Shown one piece after another: positions 28,202 to 37,047 of a stretch of 64,000 bases of DNA. The notes beneath the pieces are model-generated. The model saw nothing but the letters and a program-made list of their open reading frames with translations. It was not told where the DNA came from and made no database searches. Each line of letters begins with the position of its first letter. Position 1 is the first letter of the stretch. Position numbers and translations under genes: made by a program. This stretch comes from Aliivibrio sp. EL58 (lineage in GTDB: Bacteria; Pseudomonadota; Gammaproteobacteria; Enterobacterales; Vibrionaceae), in NCBI RefSeq assembly GCF_900312675.1, contig NZ_OMPC01000001.1, positions 347,140 to 411,139 of the forward strand, given 5' to 3'.

Positions 28202-29953
28202 ATGACTGTATTAAACAAAAATAAACTGAACACAAAACAATTTAATATATTAATTGTGGACGACTGTCAGGTATCCTCTTTGTATCTATCAAAGCTTTTA
28301 TCTCAGTTAGGTTTTAACTCTATTGATCGTGTCAATTCTTATCAACAGGCTGTTAAATTTTGTTCTAAGAAGCACTATTCCTTGTTATTCATTGACTACC
28401 ATTTAGAACAAATCCTCAATGGTTCTGAGCTCTATGATTTACTAAAAGAAAAAGGGTTTATTCAAGCTTATACACGAGTGATTACTGTTTCTGGCGATCA
28501 TACGACTCAAACCGTGTTAGGTACCCTCTCGAAAGGAAATGGGGATTATCTTTGTAAACCCATCAGTAAATCGATTCTTAGTCATAAACTCAGTGCCGCA
28601 TGGGATGACTACCAAATGTTTAAGACTTTACATTCATTTGATCGTGACCTAGATTTATCTGCGCAAAAAGAAGAAGCAATTAAGTATGCAAAAATTAAAA
28701 ATATCAATGAATTAGACCTGTTTTTATTTGATTTATTTCTTCCTAATGAAAAAGAGGATCTCTTAACACTTTGTCTAAAGCCTGAATTTATTCATCGTCG
28801 TAACTACATTTTAACCCGGTTACGACTTGAGTATGAATTGGACTTAGCTCCCATAACGAAAATTATCAACAGCACAGAAAAGCTATGCCTACAATATCCA
28901 CTATTTGTAGACGCTTTCGATTTACTCGTTGAACTACAAATAAAGCTACGTCACTTTGAAGGTGCTCTTTTATCTGCTAACTCAGCTTTAGTTCTAACGC
29001 CAAGTATTTCAAATCGTGCTTTATCTGTCTTAAAACTTGCTTTAACTTGTAATAACAAAAATTACTTTATTAAAGCTTCTCACCTACTGGCTAACCATCT
29101 ACCAATAGCTGACCATAATTGGTGTGTGTACATAGTAGAGTGCTTTGCTTATTACGATGAATATATCCAAAACTGTCAATCTGAATACGATAGAAAGCAA
29201 TTAATTCTTGAACAAAAGAACTTTGTAAGACGTTCGGAATATCGCTTAACCGCAATACAAAAAAAACAATTATCAGTACTTTTTAGTTTAAGCGAATGTA
29301 AACGACTAATTAAAGAGAACAATATAATAAAAGCAAAACGAATGATGCTAAAAGCAGTTAACCCTTATGTTGATGATTTGCATCAACTAAATTCGATAAT
29401 CTTAGTAGAATTACTTTATTTACTCTCATTTTATGGTGAGCTTTGGCTACTAGAAAAAGTTAATGCGGTGATAAAAACAAAACACCAATTTAATGACTAC
29501 TGCCTAGATGCTTTACAGATTCTAAAATGCGATCAAGAATTAAATGCATCATTAAAGATGCTCTCTAATATTCTCACTGATGGTAATAACATTCAAAATA
29601 ATAATGTAACAGCCGAAGCCTTAGAGCAACTAAAACATAGATATCAAAATATCTTACCTCAATACCCATACTCATCAGAGCTATGTATCAGTTTACTTGA
29701 ATGCTATGCCTCCCTCAGTATAGATAATCCAGCGATAATCAGTTCCATGATGGCATTGGTCAGCAATATGCCGTTATCTGAAAAATTAATGCACCGAAGA
29801 GAAGCTGTATTTAAAATCTTACACGCTCATGAAGGGTATATAGAAGAGAGAGGAACTACTGATTTGAAATTAAATGTTAACAATTTATATATAGAAAAAG
29901 ACACCGAACTTCTTAGTTTATCACGTAAACCTACTTTCATGTTATTGCCTTAA
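28202..29953 (+). CDS. Response regulator with long helical-repeat tail (VieB-like)
   Basis: 583 residues from the ATG at 28202 (AGG eight bases upstream; another in-frame ATG at 28196 is too close to it). An N-terminal receiver domain (about 15-140) has IVDDCQ, phospho-acceptor in LLFIDYHL, VSGD and CKP lysine. About 440 residues of alpha-helical, TPR-like sequence follow, with no DNA-binding or enzymatic motif. This architecture matches V. cholerae VieB, which inhibits the kinase VieS. Here too it is encoded immediately after a hybrid kinase. A protein-interaction output toward that kinase is inferred; direct homology to VieB was not tested. Confidence 0.8.
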   Translation: MTVLNKNKLNTKQFNILIVDDCQVSSLYLSKLLSQLGFNSIDRVNSYQQAVKFCSKKHYSLLFIDYHLEQILNGSELYDLLKEKGFIQAYTRVITVSGDHTTQTVLGTLSKGNGDYLCKPISKSILSHKLSAAWDDYQMFKTLHSFDRDLDLSAQKEEAIKYAKIKNINELDLFLFDLFLPNEKEDLLTLCLKPEFIHRRNYILTRLRLEYELDLAPITKIINSTEKLCLQYPLFVDAFDLLVELQIKLRHFEGALLSANSALVLTPSISNRALSVLKLALTCNNKNYFIKASHLLANHLPIADHNWCVYIVECFAYYDEYIQNCQSEYDRKQLILEQKNFVRRSEYRLTAIQKKQLSVLFSLSECKRLIKENNIIKAKRMMLKAVNPYVDDLHQLNSIILVELLYLLSFYGELWLLEKVNAVIKTKHQFNDYCLDALQILKCDQELNASLKMLSNILTDGNNIQNNNVTAEALEQLKHRYQNILPQYPYSSELCISLLECYASLSIDNPAIISSMMALVSNMPLSEKLMHRREAVFKILHAHEGYIEERGTTDLKLNVNNLYIEKDTELLSLSRKPTFMLLP

Positions 29954-29987
29954 CGTTCGTTCTCAAGTAAAAGTACCATCAATAGAA

Positions 29988-30017
29988 AAGCCGCTTTCAA
30001 GAATATGAAAACGGCTT
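29988..30017. terminator. Bidirectional terminator between convergent genes
   Basis: A 12-bp stem (AAGCCGCTTTCA with TGAAAACGGCTT, one mismatch) with a 6-nt loop lies between the REC regulator (+) and the lipoprotein gene (-). It is flanked by AATAGAAA on one side and AACTTTTG on the other. Confidence 0.75.
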
Positions 30018-30034
30018 AACTTTTGTATCTATAC

Positions 30035-30496
30035 TCAATCCCATACTAGTGGGTTACTATCAATAACAAACTCTTTCTGTAAGGGTAGACTTCCATCGTA
30101 TGACCATATTTCTGCAACAATAGTTGATTGACTTTCTGCAAGCGAGAATTCAATGGTTAATGCCCCATTTACCATCGCAGCATCAATGACTTTACTATCA
30201 TAATCAACAATATACTTTCCATCATCCCCTTCTGTATAAGCAGAATACACAGACAAATGTGTCCTTTCTGGTAAAGAACCACTTAAGTTAATCTCAAGTG
30301 TGTGAGCGGTAACTGGGTTAAATGTAAACCCATCAGGAGCAACCAAATCCTGTGTTTTAACTGGTTCTGGTTGTGGCACCGTCGCTGGTGATGCTCCACC
30401 TCCTCCTCCAGTACTACCAGAACTGCCAGAGCCACCACTGTCACTACATGCCATTAAGAACAGTGACGCTATTATTACTAGTATTTTATTTTTCAT
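30035..30496 (-). CDS. Small lipoprotein, partner of the LruC protein
   Basis: 153 residues with a lipobox LMAC (Cys17) after a short hydrophobic signal. A Gly/Ser-rich flexible linker (about 18-38) is followed by a beta-rich domain of about 110 residues with no motif I recognise (EINLSGSLPERTHLSVYS, IVAEIWSYDG). The gene starts 15 bp after the stop of the LruC gene, so the two are co-transcribed. The residue after Cys17 is Ser, which does not suggest inner-membrane retention, so outer-membrane anchoring is likely. It could tether or escort the secreted LruC protein; that is inference from pairing. Confidence 0.8.
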   Translation of the reverse strand: MKNKILVIIASLFLMACSDSGGSGSSGSTGGGGGASPATVPQPEPVKTQDLVAPDGFTFNPVTAHTLEINLSGSLPERTHLSVYSAYTEGDDGKYIVDYDSKVIDAAMVNGALTIEFSLAESQSTIVAEIWSYDGSLPLQKEFVIDSNPLVWD

Positions 30497-30511
30497 TGTG
30501 ACGTCCTCTTC

Positions 30512-32623
30512 TTAGTAATATTTATTATCAACAGCATTGCTATTATCGTACCAATCGGTATTACTGATACCGCCAGAAGTCGTGTAATCAGCAAAGTCAG
30601 GGTAAGCCGTCATTAAATCAACACGCTCTCTTGGCCATTGCCATTCATCGTAAATCAATAACGCCCATGGCATATTATTTATCGTTTTAAAATAACGATC
30701 GCTGCTTGGATCACTTGTATCTTGAGCTAAAGTAAAGAAGTTAGTATCAAAGGATTCTGTTGGTGCTTGATCAGCTAAGTGCACCTCGTAGCTTCGACCT
30801 GGAGCTTGAGCAAAGCTTGGTCCATGATAATAGCCTGGAGTAGCAAACAAGAATGGGTCATAAGGCATTGCTGGCATACTTGCTGTTGCTATAGGGGCTG
30901 TAAAGCTAAAGTTAAGCTCAAACTCTAATCCTACATTTTCACGACAATCATTCTGAGTTCTAAAGAAAGCACACTCATAGCTAGAAACATCGATGGCGTC
31001 ATTAATAAGGATGAAACTGGCCTCACTCATATCTGACTCTTGAGGAGCACTCCCTTGTAATACTGTATTGTGGTAAAGCTGTGTTTTCGTAGAATCAATT
31101 AACTCGTCATTAATTCCAGATAAACGAACGGCAAAACCACTATGATAACTTGCACCTACAGCGACTAATTGACCTGAAATAGTCACTTTAGCGACTAAAC
31201 CATCCTTTAGTACTTCTGTAATTCGATATCTCAATACTAAATCATTCATATCGTAGTCAGCAGTTTCTGGCCAATTATCCTCATACGCAAGGGTTACGTA
31301 ACCACTGGCTGATGGGAAATGACGTTGAGTAGTATTTGCAGCCACAACTGTTGCCACATGATCTTCCACCTCACCCGAGGTTGAACCACCATAATAAGCT
31401 AACCCCGTTTGTTGACTAAAACGGAATCGAGACCACGTATCTCCTACCGTTGCACCAAATGGTACCGTAATCACTAGTGAGTTAAGCCCAGCCACTAATG
31501 ATTTGTCTGTGATAACTTGTTCGCCCTCATCAGAAAAATCACCATCATCATTCCAATCAAACCAAGCAGATAAATAACCAGAAGTCGATGCGGTAACCGC
31601 AATAACAGAGTCTAACCCCGGTTCTAGTGCCGTAACAAAACCCACACCATCCTCATCATCACTGGTGACTGAATCATCAGAATCAGGAGATTGTGCGGCA
31701 AGATAATCACCATCGACACTGCTACCTAACCAAGTCACCTCATCCATTTCATGACGAGCCCCATTAGAATTTAGAGTCGTTCCATAACTATCCGGCGCAT
31801 CACCAAAATCAATGGTTGCTGGCTCATCCGTATCAATTAAGGGAGCATTAGCACAACGAGCACCGTCGTTTTGACTTGAAAATGGACCATCAGCAAACTT
31901 CACAGCAGGAACCACACCAGAGTCAATAATCGCTTGGGTGGATAAATCAACTCGATAAACCTGACCATCCTGATTACGAGATAAGTACAGATAACCATCA
32001 ACATCAAAATACATAGCACCAAAAGTGCCTGTTTCTCCAGTATCACCAATATAAGTAGAAACCCCGGTATTGATATCAAACTCATATAACCAGCCAGACC
32101 CATTATCTACCCCATAAAGGTGGTCATTATCAGGGTGGAAAGCAAAGTCTGTTAAGTTCACGCTGGTAGTTGAAGTAATAAGCTCTGCCGTTAATGCAGC
32201 TGATACATTTGAATCTAATGGCGACAAGTCTATTTTGTAAAAACCAGAGCCTTTCCTATAGATATAATAGTAATGTTCATAAACATCACCAATATAAAAT
32301 GTGGTGCTTGCAGGAAGGCCACTGACAGACAATGTGGTTGCTTGAAAATTTTCCCCCAATCGAACAACATTATAGTTAGTGGTATCAAATCCGTATATAT
32401 AACGGTCTTCTTCGTCAAAGCCAACACCGTTAATATTAGCATTCAATCCAGTATCACTTTGCAAAACACTGTATGAACCAGTCACTAAATTCACACCATA
32501 AACTGCTACTGGGTTACCTTGAAATAAATAAGCCTTACTTGGACACGTATCGAATGGATCAGCCAACAACTTAGAGCTGAATAATAAAGAGACTAAAAAT
32601 AGTATTCTAATAAATTGAGACAT
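30512..32623 (-). CDS. Secreted GEVED / LruC-domain protein
   Basis: 703 residues, with start ATG at 32623 after AAGGAAG. The signal peptide ends near KLLA. Residues about 25-260 look like a beta-propeller of the DUF6923 type (repeated YGV..LVTGSYSVLQ, LYGVDNGSGWLYEFD). About 270-430 is a GEVED domain (FGDAPDSYGT, AWFDWNDDGDF, ending in GEVEDH). About 435-690 is an LruC/DUF4842 domain (EDNWPETADYDMNDLVLRYR). Such proteins are secreted and often Ca-binding, with unknown roles. It is divergent from sypA across 415 bp and preceded by a sigma-54-like promoter at 32664-32679. I infer a matrix or surface protein co-regulated with the syp polysaccharide. It is not recognised as a named V. fischeri matrix protein. 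Confidence 0.85.
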   Translation of the reverse strand: MSQFIRILFLVSLLFSSKLLADPFDTCPSKAYLFQGNPVAVYGVNLVTGSYSVLQSDTGLNANINGVGFDEEDRYIYGFDTTNYNVVRLGENFQATTLSVSGLPASTTFYIGDVYEHYYYIYRKGSGFYKIDLSPLDSNVSAALTAELITSTTSVNLTDFAFHPDNDHLYGVDNGSGWLYEFDINTGVSTYIGDTGETGTFGAMYFDVDGYLYLSRNQDGQVYRVDLSTQAIIDSGVVPAVKFADGPFSSQNDGARCANAPLIDTDEPATIDFGDAPDSYGTTLNSNGARHEMDEVTWLGSSVDGDYLAAQSPDSDDSVTSDDEDGVGFVTALEPGLDSVIAVTASTSGYLSAWFDWNDDGDFSDEGEQVITDKSLVAGLNSLVITVPFGATVGDTWSRFRFSQQTGLAYYGGSTSGEVEDHVATVVAANTTQRHFPSASGYVTLAYEDNWPETADYDMNDLVLRYRITEVLKDGLVAKVTISGQLVAVGASYHSGFAVRLSGINDELIDSTKTQLYHNTVLQGSAPQESDMSEASFILINDAIDVSSYECAFFRTQNDCRENVGLEFELNFSFTAPIATASMPAMPYDPFLFATPGYYHGPSFAQAPGRSYEVHLADQAPTESFDTNFFTLAQDTSDPSSDRYFKTINNMPWALLIYDEWQWPRERVDLMTAYPDFADYTTSGGISNTDWYDNSNAVDNKYY

Positions 32624-32663
32624 AGCATCTTCCTTTTGTTATTTTTCTCTATATATTAGCTAA

Positions 32664-32679
32664 TACAAAAGGCGTGCCA
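32664..32679 (-). promoter_or_regulatory. Sigma-54-type promoter for the LruC/lipoprotein operon
   Basis: On the minus strand the sequence is TTGGCACGCCTTTTGTA (32680-32664). This is a near-consensus -24 box (TTGGCACG) with a -12 TTGTA at correct spacing, 41 bp upstream of the LruC start codon. The paired SypG-type sites at 32873-32906 lie about 200 bp upstream, a usual distance for enhancer binding. Confidence 0.7.
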
Positions 32680-32872
32680 ATTTTAAGCCTTTGATTTTAA
32701 GGTGTTTTATATTTCATCTTTATTAAATTATGAAAATGAAAGTCATTTTGAATATCAGAATAAATACTAAGTTCCTTTCTTTATTAAGCGTTATTCCTCC
32801 AGAAATTTTTATTTACCCCTCTATTTTTCCATATCAAATTATTCCCCTTACTGTTTTTGATTCATTACTAAC

Positions 32873-32906
32873 TTCTCATTCTGCAAACTGCATTGCAATT
32901 TGAGAA
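32873..32906. promoter_or_regulatory. Paired SypG-binding elements, sypA / LruC intergenic
   Basis: TTCTCATTCTGCAAA (32873-32887, +) and TTCTCAAATTGCAA (32906-32893, -) form an inverted pair. Both fit the TTCTCA-N3-TGC type described, as I recall it, for SypG binding upstream of syp promoters in V. fischeri. They lie about 90 bp upstream of the sypA -24 box. Confidence 0.8.
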
Positions 32907-32976
32907 TCCACTTTACTATCGAGATTTAAAAACATAAAAGAAAGCATAACCATTTGAAAATATTAATAAAAAAAAG

Positions 32977-32992
32977 TGGCACAGTTACTGCT
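32977..32992 (+). promoter_or_regulatory. Sigma-54 promoter of sypA
   Basis: TGGCACAGTTACTGCT has the -24 TGGCAC and a -12 CTGCT at standard spacing. It lies 47 bp before the sypA start and would drive sypA onwards with SypG as activator. Confidence 0.85.
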
Positions 32993-33038
32993 CTATTCAT
33001 AATACAAACACAAAAGGACATTTCCTTAGGAGCTTATT

Positions 33039-33356
33039 ATGGAACTACATCAATTTGAATCAAATGCAGAAACATTAATTTTGTCCGTTCAAGGTGATAT
33101 GGATGCGATTGGTTGTCGAGATATTCAACCTGCGATTGACGAAGTACTTCAACAAGAGCATCACCAAGTACAAATCGATCTCGCACAAGTCGCCTTTCTT
33201 GATTCATCAGGCATTGGAGCAATTGTTTATCTCTATAAACGCCTAATTGAAAAAGAACGCACCATGCAAATTCAAAATGCACACGGACAACCTTTAGAAT
33301 TGCTAAAACTATTACGTATTGAAAATGCCATACCAGTAAATAATACAACCCACTAA
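33039..33356 (+). CDS. sypA: STAS-domain biofilm regulator SypA
   Basis: A 105-residue anti-sigma-factor-antagonist-like STAS protein. The phosphorylation loop FLDSSGIGAIVYLY places Ser56 exactly where V. fischeri SypA is phosphorylated by SypE. In that species unphosphorylated SypA is required for syp biofilm at a step after transcription. Start ATG at 33039 follows TAGGAG. It is the first gene of the sigma-54-driven syp operon, 35 bp upstream of sypB. Confidence 0.95.
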   Translation: MELHQFESNAETLILSVQGDMDAIGCRDIQPAIDEVLQQEHHQVQIDLAQVAFLDSSGIGAIVYLYKRLIEKERTMQIQNAHGQPLELLKLLRIENAIPVNNTTH

Positions 33357-33391
33357 TATTAAAAATGAACCGTTGGACAGGGAGCATCATC

Positions 33392-34225
33392 ATGAATAAA
33401 CGACACTTATTCGGCCTTAGCTTAGGATTACTTGCACTGTCTGGTTGCACTTCATTTGCAGAGCCTGGAAAAGGTGGCGAAGCAGAAAACTATCCACAAG
33501 CGGCATTTTCTCCAGTGATGCCAGATCAACCTCTAGGTCCAGAGCACGGCTTACGGTTTGATTGGGAACTAGCCGCTCGTCATCTTGATATTCTCATATT
33601 AGAAAAAGCGGAATGGTGTTTTCCTGCTACCGTTCATCAAGCCAAACAAAATGAAGCTCGAATTGCTCGAGAACTAGAAGGAGGTTTACAACTGGATGCC
33701 GCGAATGATTTAGTCATTCAACGGAACCTATTAAAGCGTTTAGAACGACAGTTAGATTACGTAAAACGCCAAGAAACGTGCACACCACCCTCAGATTCCA
33801 ACAATGGGAATTCAGATATTGCGTTAGCACAAACTATTTATGACTTACTAAATAGAGACAACCAGTTTGCATTTAACTCCGCTGAATTAAATCCTAAATA
33901 CATAGTGAATTTATCAGAGGCCTCACAACTTCTTAATAAACATCAAGACTTCAAATTATTAGTCACAGGCCATGCTGACGCCATGGGTGAAGAAGATTTC
34001 AACCAAGATCTCGCTCTTAATAGAGCCAAACAGGTAAAACGCTACTTAAGTATTTTTGGTCTATCTTCTGATCGCATACATGTCGATTCTGTTGGCTCAA
34101 ATGACCCATATCTAGCGGGCACAGAGCCTCACGTTAGACTAACCAACCGCCGAGTTACCATTGAATTACTACAATTAGATCAACCGTTAATGCTAGAAAA
34201 CAACCACTCTAATGGAGGGAATTAA
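33392..34225 (+). CDS. sypB: OmpA-family lipoprotein SypB
   Basis: 277 residues from the ATG at 33392 (GGGAG seven bases upstream). An upstream in-frame ATG at 33365 would place a polar stretch before the signal peptide. The lipobox is LSGC with Cys19. A helical middle (about 45-135) is followed by a C-terminal OmpA peptidoglycan-binding domain (about 155-270) with VTGHADAMGEEDFNQDLALNRA and LTNRRVTIEL. It probably anchors the export apparatus to peptidoglycan. One base separates it from sypC. Confidence 0.93.
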   Translation: MNKRHLFGLSLGLLALSGCTSFAEPGKGGEAENYPQAAFSPVMPDQPLGPEHGLRFDWELAARHLDILILEKAEWCFPATVHQAKQNEARIARELEGGLQLDAANDLVIQRNLLKRLERQLDYVKRQETCTPPSDSNNGNSDIALAQTIYDLLNRDNQFAFNSAELNPKYIVNLSEASQLLNKHQDFKLLVTGHADAMGEEDFNQDLALNRAKQVKRYLSIFGLSSDRIHVDSVGSNDPYLAGTEPHVRLTNRRVTIELLQLDQPLMLENNHSNGGN

Positions 34226-34226
34226 A

Positions 34227-36338
34227 ATGCGTATTTTTCAAATAGTTTTGTTCATTTTAACGTTAAACACCTCTCTCCTAGCTGTTTCCAATGAAACGAA
34301 CAATCATGTCAGAGTGGGTGATGTCATATCCATAATGCTACCAGGTGAGGACTCTCTAAATAAAGATTTTCAAGTCGATAAACAGGGACGCGTTATTTTA
34401 CCTGAAGTAGGTCCTATTTTTGTGGCAGGAAAAACGGAAGCCCAAATGGTATCTAGCATCACATTAAGTCTTAAAACCATATTACAAGATCTCACTAATC
34501 TTCAGGTCTTTATTAGTAAACGTCAGCTAATCATCAATATTCAAGGTTATGTAAAACAGCCGGGGGAATACACTTTAGCGGATGGTGACTCTGTTCAACT
34601 CGCTCTTTATGCTGCCGGAGGCCTACGATCTGGCGCCCAATTAAATCGTTTACAACTTCGTCGAGCAGATAAAGTTACCACCTTTAACTACAAAGCCTTT
34701 TTAGATTCAGGTAACCAATCTCTTCTTCCTACGCTTCAATCATTGGATACCCTATTTATCCCCGCTTCTCCTATGGTAGGTAATATTGAACAAGAGTTTG
34801 ATCCTGCAAAACTGTCTCAAGCCGGTGATGCTGCGGATGGAAAAAAAGCCATCAAAGTATTTGGTGAGGTGAATTCACCGGGGACATTCTCATATAAATC
34901 AGGGACCAATCTGGTTGATGTTCTTATGAGAGCTGGTGGCGTTACTCGTTATGCTGGTGTAGAGCAGATTCGAGTGATATCTAAAAATCAACCCGCTTTA
35001 TTTAACCTTAAGCGCTATTTAGATACGGGAGACTCGAGCTTATTACCGCCACTCGAAGTGGGTTCAACTATTTTTGTCCCAAAACAAGAAGAAGAAATTA
35101 AATCTGGTTCAAACATGGTGTATGTCATGGGTGAGGTAGCAAAACCCGGTGCCTTTGAAGGAAAAAAAGGCGCAACTTTTATGGATATTTTAGCCAATGC
35201 CGGTGGCCCAACACGTTTTGCTGAATCTCGCCAGATCCGTGTAATAAAAGCCAACGGAGCTGTGATTAATTTTGATTTATCTGGATATACCGAAGGAACA
35301 AATTATATGCGTCCCCCTGCGATTGCAGCAGGAGATGCTATCTTTGTTCCTGAAAAAACCGACATGAACGAAAAGTCATGGTTAAAAATCGCGCCAAGCC
35401 GTGCCGTACGAGTACTAGGTGAAGTACAACATCCTGGTCGTATTGAATGGTCAGATGAAATGTCATTTCTTGATTTATTAGCGCATGTAGGCGGCCCAAC
35501 ATTACGCGGAGATACCACGCGAATTGAAATTGTTACCCCAGACGCCAGTGGCAAAAATCACGTTTATACGTTTAACCTAGATACCTTTATCTCAAAAGGT
35601 AAACCCGATTCAGCACTGCCTACCATTCGTGCAGGAGCGACCATTCGAGTTCATGATTTACCACAAGATCCATCAGATAATAAATCACAATGGGTACGCC
35701 AAAGCTCTGATAGCTCAATTTATGTCTTTGGTCAGGTCAATGCCGCAGGTCGTTACCGTTTTACCAACGACATGCACTTTTTAGACATTCTATCAGCCGC
35801 GGATGGACCAACAATGGATGCCGATATTCATAACATCCGTATTACTCATAGAGATAAAAGTTACGCACGAGTAAGTAAATTGAATCTGGCTTTATATTTT
35901 GAAACTGGTGATGAATCTCTACTACCAAAAGTGAAAACAGGCGACACCATTTACATCCCAGAAAAAAACCGTATTTGGGTAGATGAAAGTAAAGAAAGCA
36001 CCATCCGAGTATTAGGTGCCATTAATAAACCCGGCCGTTACCGTTTTAATGATTCAATGACGCTACTCGACCTACTTGCCGAAGCTGGCGGGCCAAGTGA
36101 TGTGGCTTACCTTGAAAAGATCAGTGTTGTAAATCACGCACTAGATGAAGGGCAAGCAAGAACCTTTGATCTTGTTAAATTTAGCCGTACTGCCGACTTT
36201 AGAAGCATTCCCGTACTCAGAGCTGGTGATACCGTCTATATTCCAAACAAAGACGAAAGCACTATGGAGCAAGTACGTGTTGTAATGAAAGATGTTTTCC
36301 AAGTGGTCGCAACCATCGCCTTAATAGGAGCACTATAA
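34227..36338 (+). CDS. sypC: Polysaccharide export protein SypC (Wza-like, multi-SLBB)
   Basis: 703 residues from the ATG at 34227, seven bases after GGAGGG; the ATG at 34212 overlaps that ribosome site. A signal peptide is followed by a Poly_export domain (about 27-105: VRVGDVISIMLPGEDSL, DFQVDKQGRVILPEVG). Six SLBB-type repeats come next, each of the form V.GEV..PG...(S/T)..D.L..AGG. Wza proteins are usually about 380 residues with fewer SLBB units, so this is a long periplasm-spanning form. No lipobox is seen. The C-terminus is hydrophobic (FQVVATIALIGAL). It would form the outer-membrane exit pore for Syp polysaccharide. It overlaps sypD by one base (TAATG). Confidence 0.93.
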   Translation: MRIFQIVLFILTLNTSLLAVSNETNNHVRVGDVISIMLPGEDSLNKDFQVDKQGRVILPEVGPIFVAGKTEAQMVSSITLSLKTILQDLTNLQVFISKRQLIINIQGYVKQPGEYTLADGDSVQLALYAAGGLRSGAQLNRLQLRRADKVTTFNYKAFLDSGNQSLLPTLQSLDTLFIPASPMVGNIEQEFDPAKLSQAGDAADGKKAIKVFGEVNSPGTFSYKSGTNLVDVLMRAGGVTRYAGVEQIRVISKNQPALFNLKRYLDTGDSSLLPPLEVGSTIFVPKQEEEIKSGSNMVYVMGEVAKPGAFEGKKGATFMDILANAGGPTRFAESRQIRVIKANGAVINFDLSGYTEGTNYMRPPAIAAGDAIFVPEKTDMNEKSWLKIAPSRAVRVLGEVQHPGRIEWSDEMSFLDLLAHVGGPTLRGDTTRIEIVTPDASGKNHVYTFNLDTFISKGKPDSALPTIRAGATIRVHDLPQDPSDNKSQWVRQSSDSSIYVFGQVNAAGRYRFTNDMHFLDILSAADGPTMDADIHNIRITHRDKSYARVSKLNLALYFETGDESLLPKVKTGDTIYIPEKNRIWVDESKESTIRVLGAINKPGRYRFNDSMTLLDLLAEAGGPSDVAYLEKISVVNHALDEGQARTFDLVKFSRTADFRSIPVLRAGDTVYIPNKDESTMEQVRVVMKDVFQVVATIALIGAL

Positions 36339-37045
36339 TGAGAATTCCTTCGTGTCATATGGAAATAGAGCAGGTGTTTTTACAATTAGAAAAACACGAA
36401 TGCCACTCACTGTGCATTACCTCCACTAACCCTGGCGAGGGGGTAAGCTCTCTTGCTCAAGCATTAACTGAAAGGCACTTACTTGCAGGTTATCGCACAC
36501 TTTTGGTTGATTTAAACTTGCAAAATCCGAGTTTAACCGCCTTATCTTTAGATCTTACAATTAATAATAATGAGGCGGATACATCACATTGTTTAAGTTA
36601 TATCGAGCATAATTCTCAAGTCGTTCTTGGCGTTCCTGTGCCACAAAACAAAGCACAAATAGTTGAGTTACGTCAGCCAAAAAAGTTAAGTGAGCAAATA
36701 AAAAAATGGCATGAAGAGTTCGACAAAATAATCATCGACAGCTCTGCCCTCTCTCAATTAAATGCCAATAACATCCCAGCACAAAGTATTGCAGGCTGCT
36801 GTGATGGCACCATAATGGTCGTGTTATCAGGACAAACATTACAGACCGAATTAAAAGAAGCATTAACATCATTAGACAATCATCACGCGAACCTCATCGG
36901 TCACGTTTTCAATGATAAATATCAACCTCGACTAAAAAATGAAATTTGCAGAAAAATTGAGCGACTACGCTTTCTTCCCAAGATAATAACCAACAAGCTA
37001 ATTACTTTTGTTCAAAATAATCGATTCTTATCTACCGTGGTGTAA
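36338..37045 (+). CDS. sypD: BY-kinase/ParA-like protein SypD, degenerate Walker A
   Basis: A 235-residue protein matching the cytoplasmic CpsD/Wzc kinase fold: CITSTNPGEGVSSLAQALTE at the Walker A position, LLVDLNLQNPSLT at Walker A', and IIIDSSALS at Walker B. The lysine of GEGKS/T is replaced by Val (GEGVSS, encoded GAG GGG GTA AGC TCT). Walker A' has DLN instead of DxD, and the C-terminus has no tyrosine cluster. It is annotated as a tyrosine kinase in V. fischeri. Here the motifs predict weak or no ATP hydrolysis, so a structural role with the chain-length protein SypO is likelier. Confidence 0.88.
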   Translation: MRIPSCHMEIEQVFLQLEKHECHSLCITSTNPGEGVSSLAQALTERHLLAGYRTLLVDLNLQNPSLTALSLDLTINNNEADTSHCLSYIEHNSQVVLGVPVPQNKAQIVELRQPKKLSEQIKKWHEEFDKIIIDSSALSQLNANNIPAQSIAGCCDGTIMVVLSGQTLQTELKEALTSLDNHHANLIGHVFNDKYQPRLKNEICRKIERLRFLPKIITNKLITFVQNNRFLSTVV

Positions 37046-37047
37046 TT

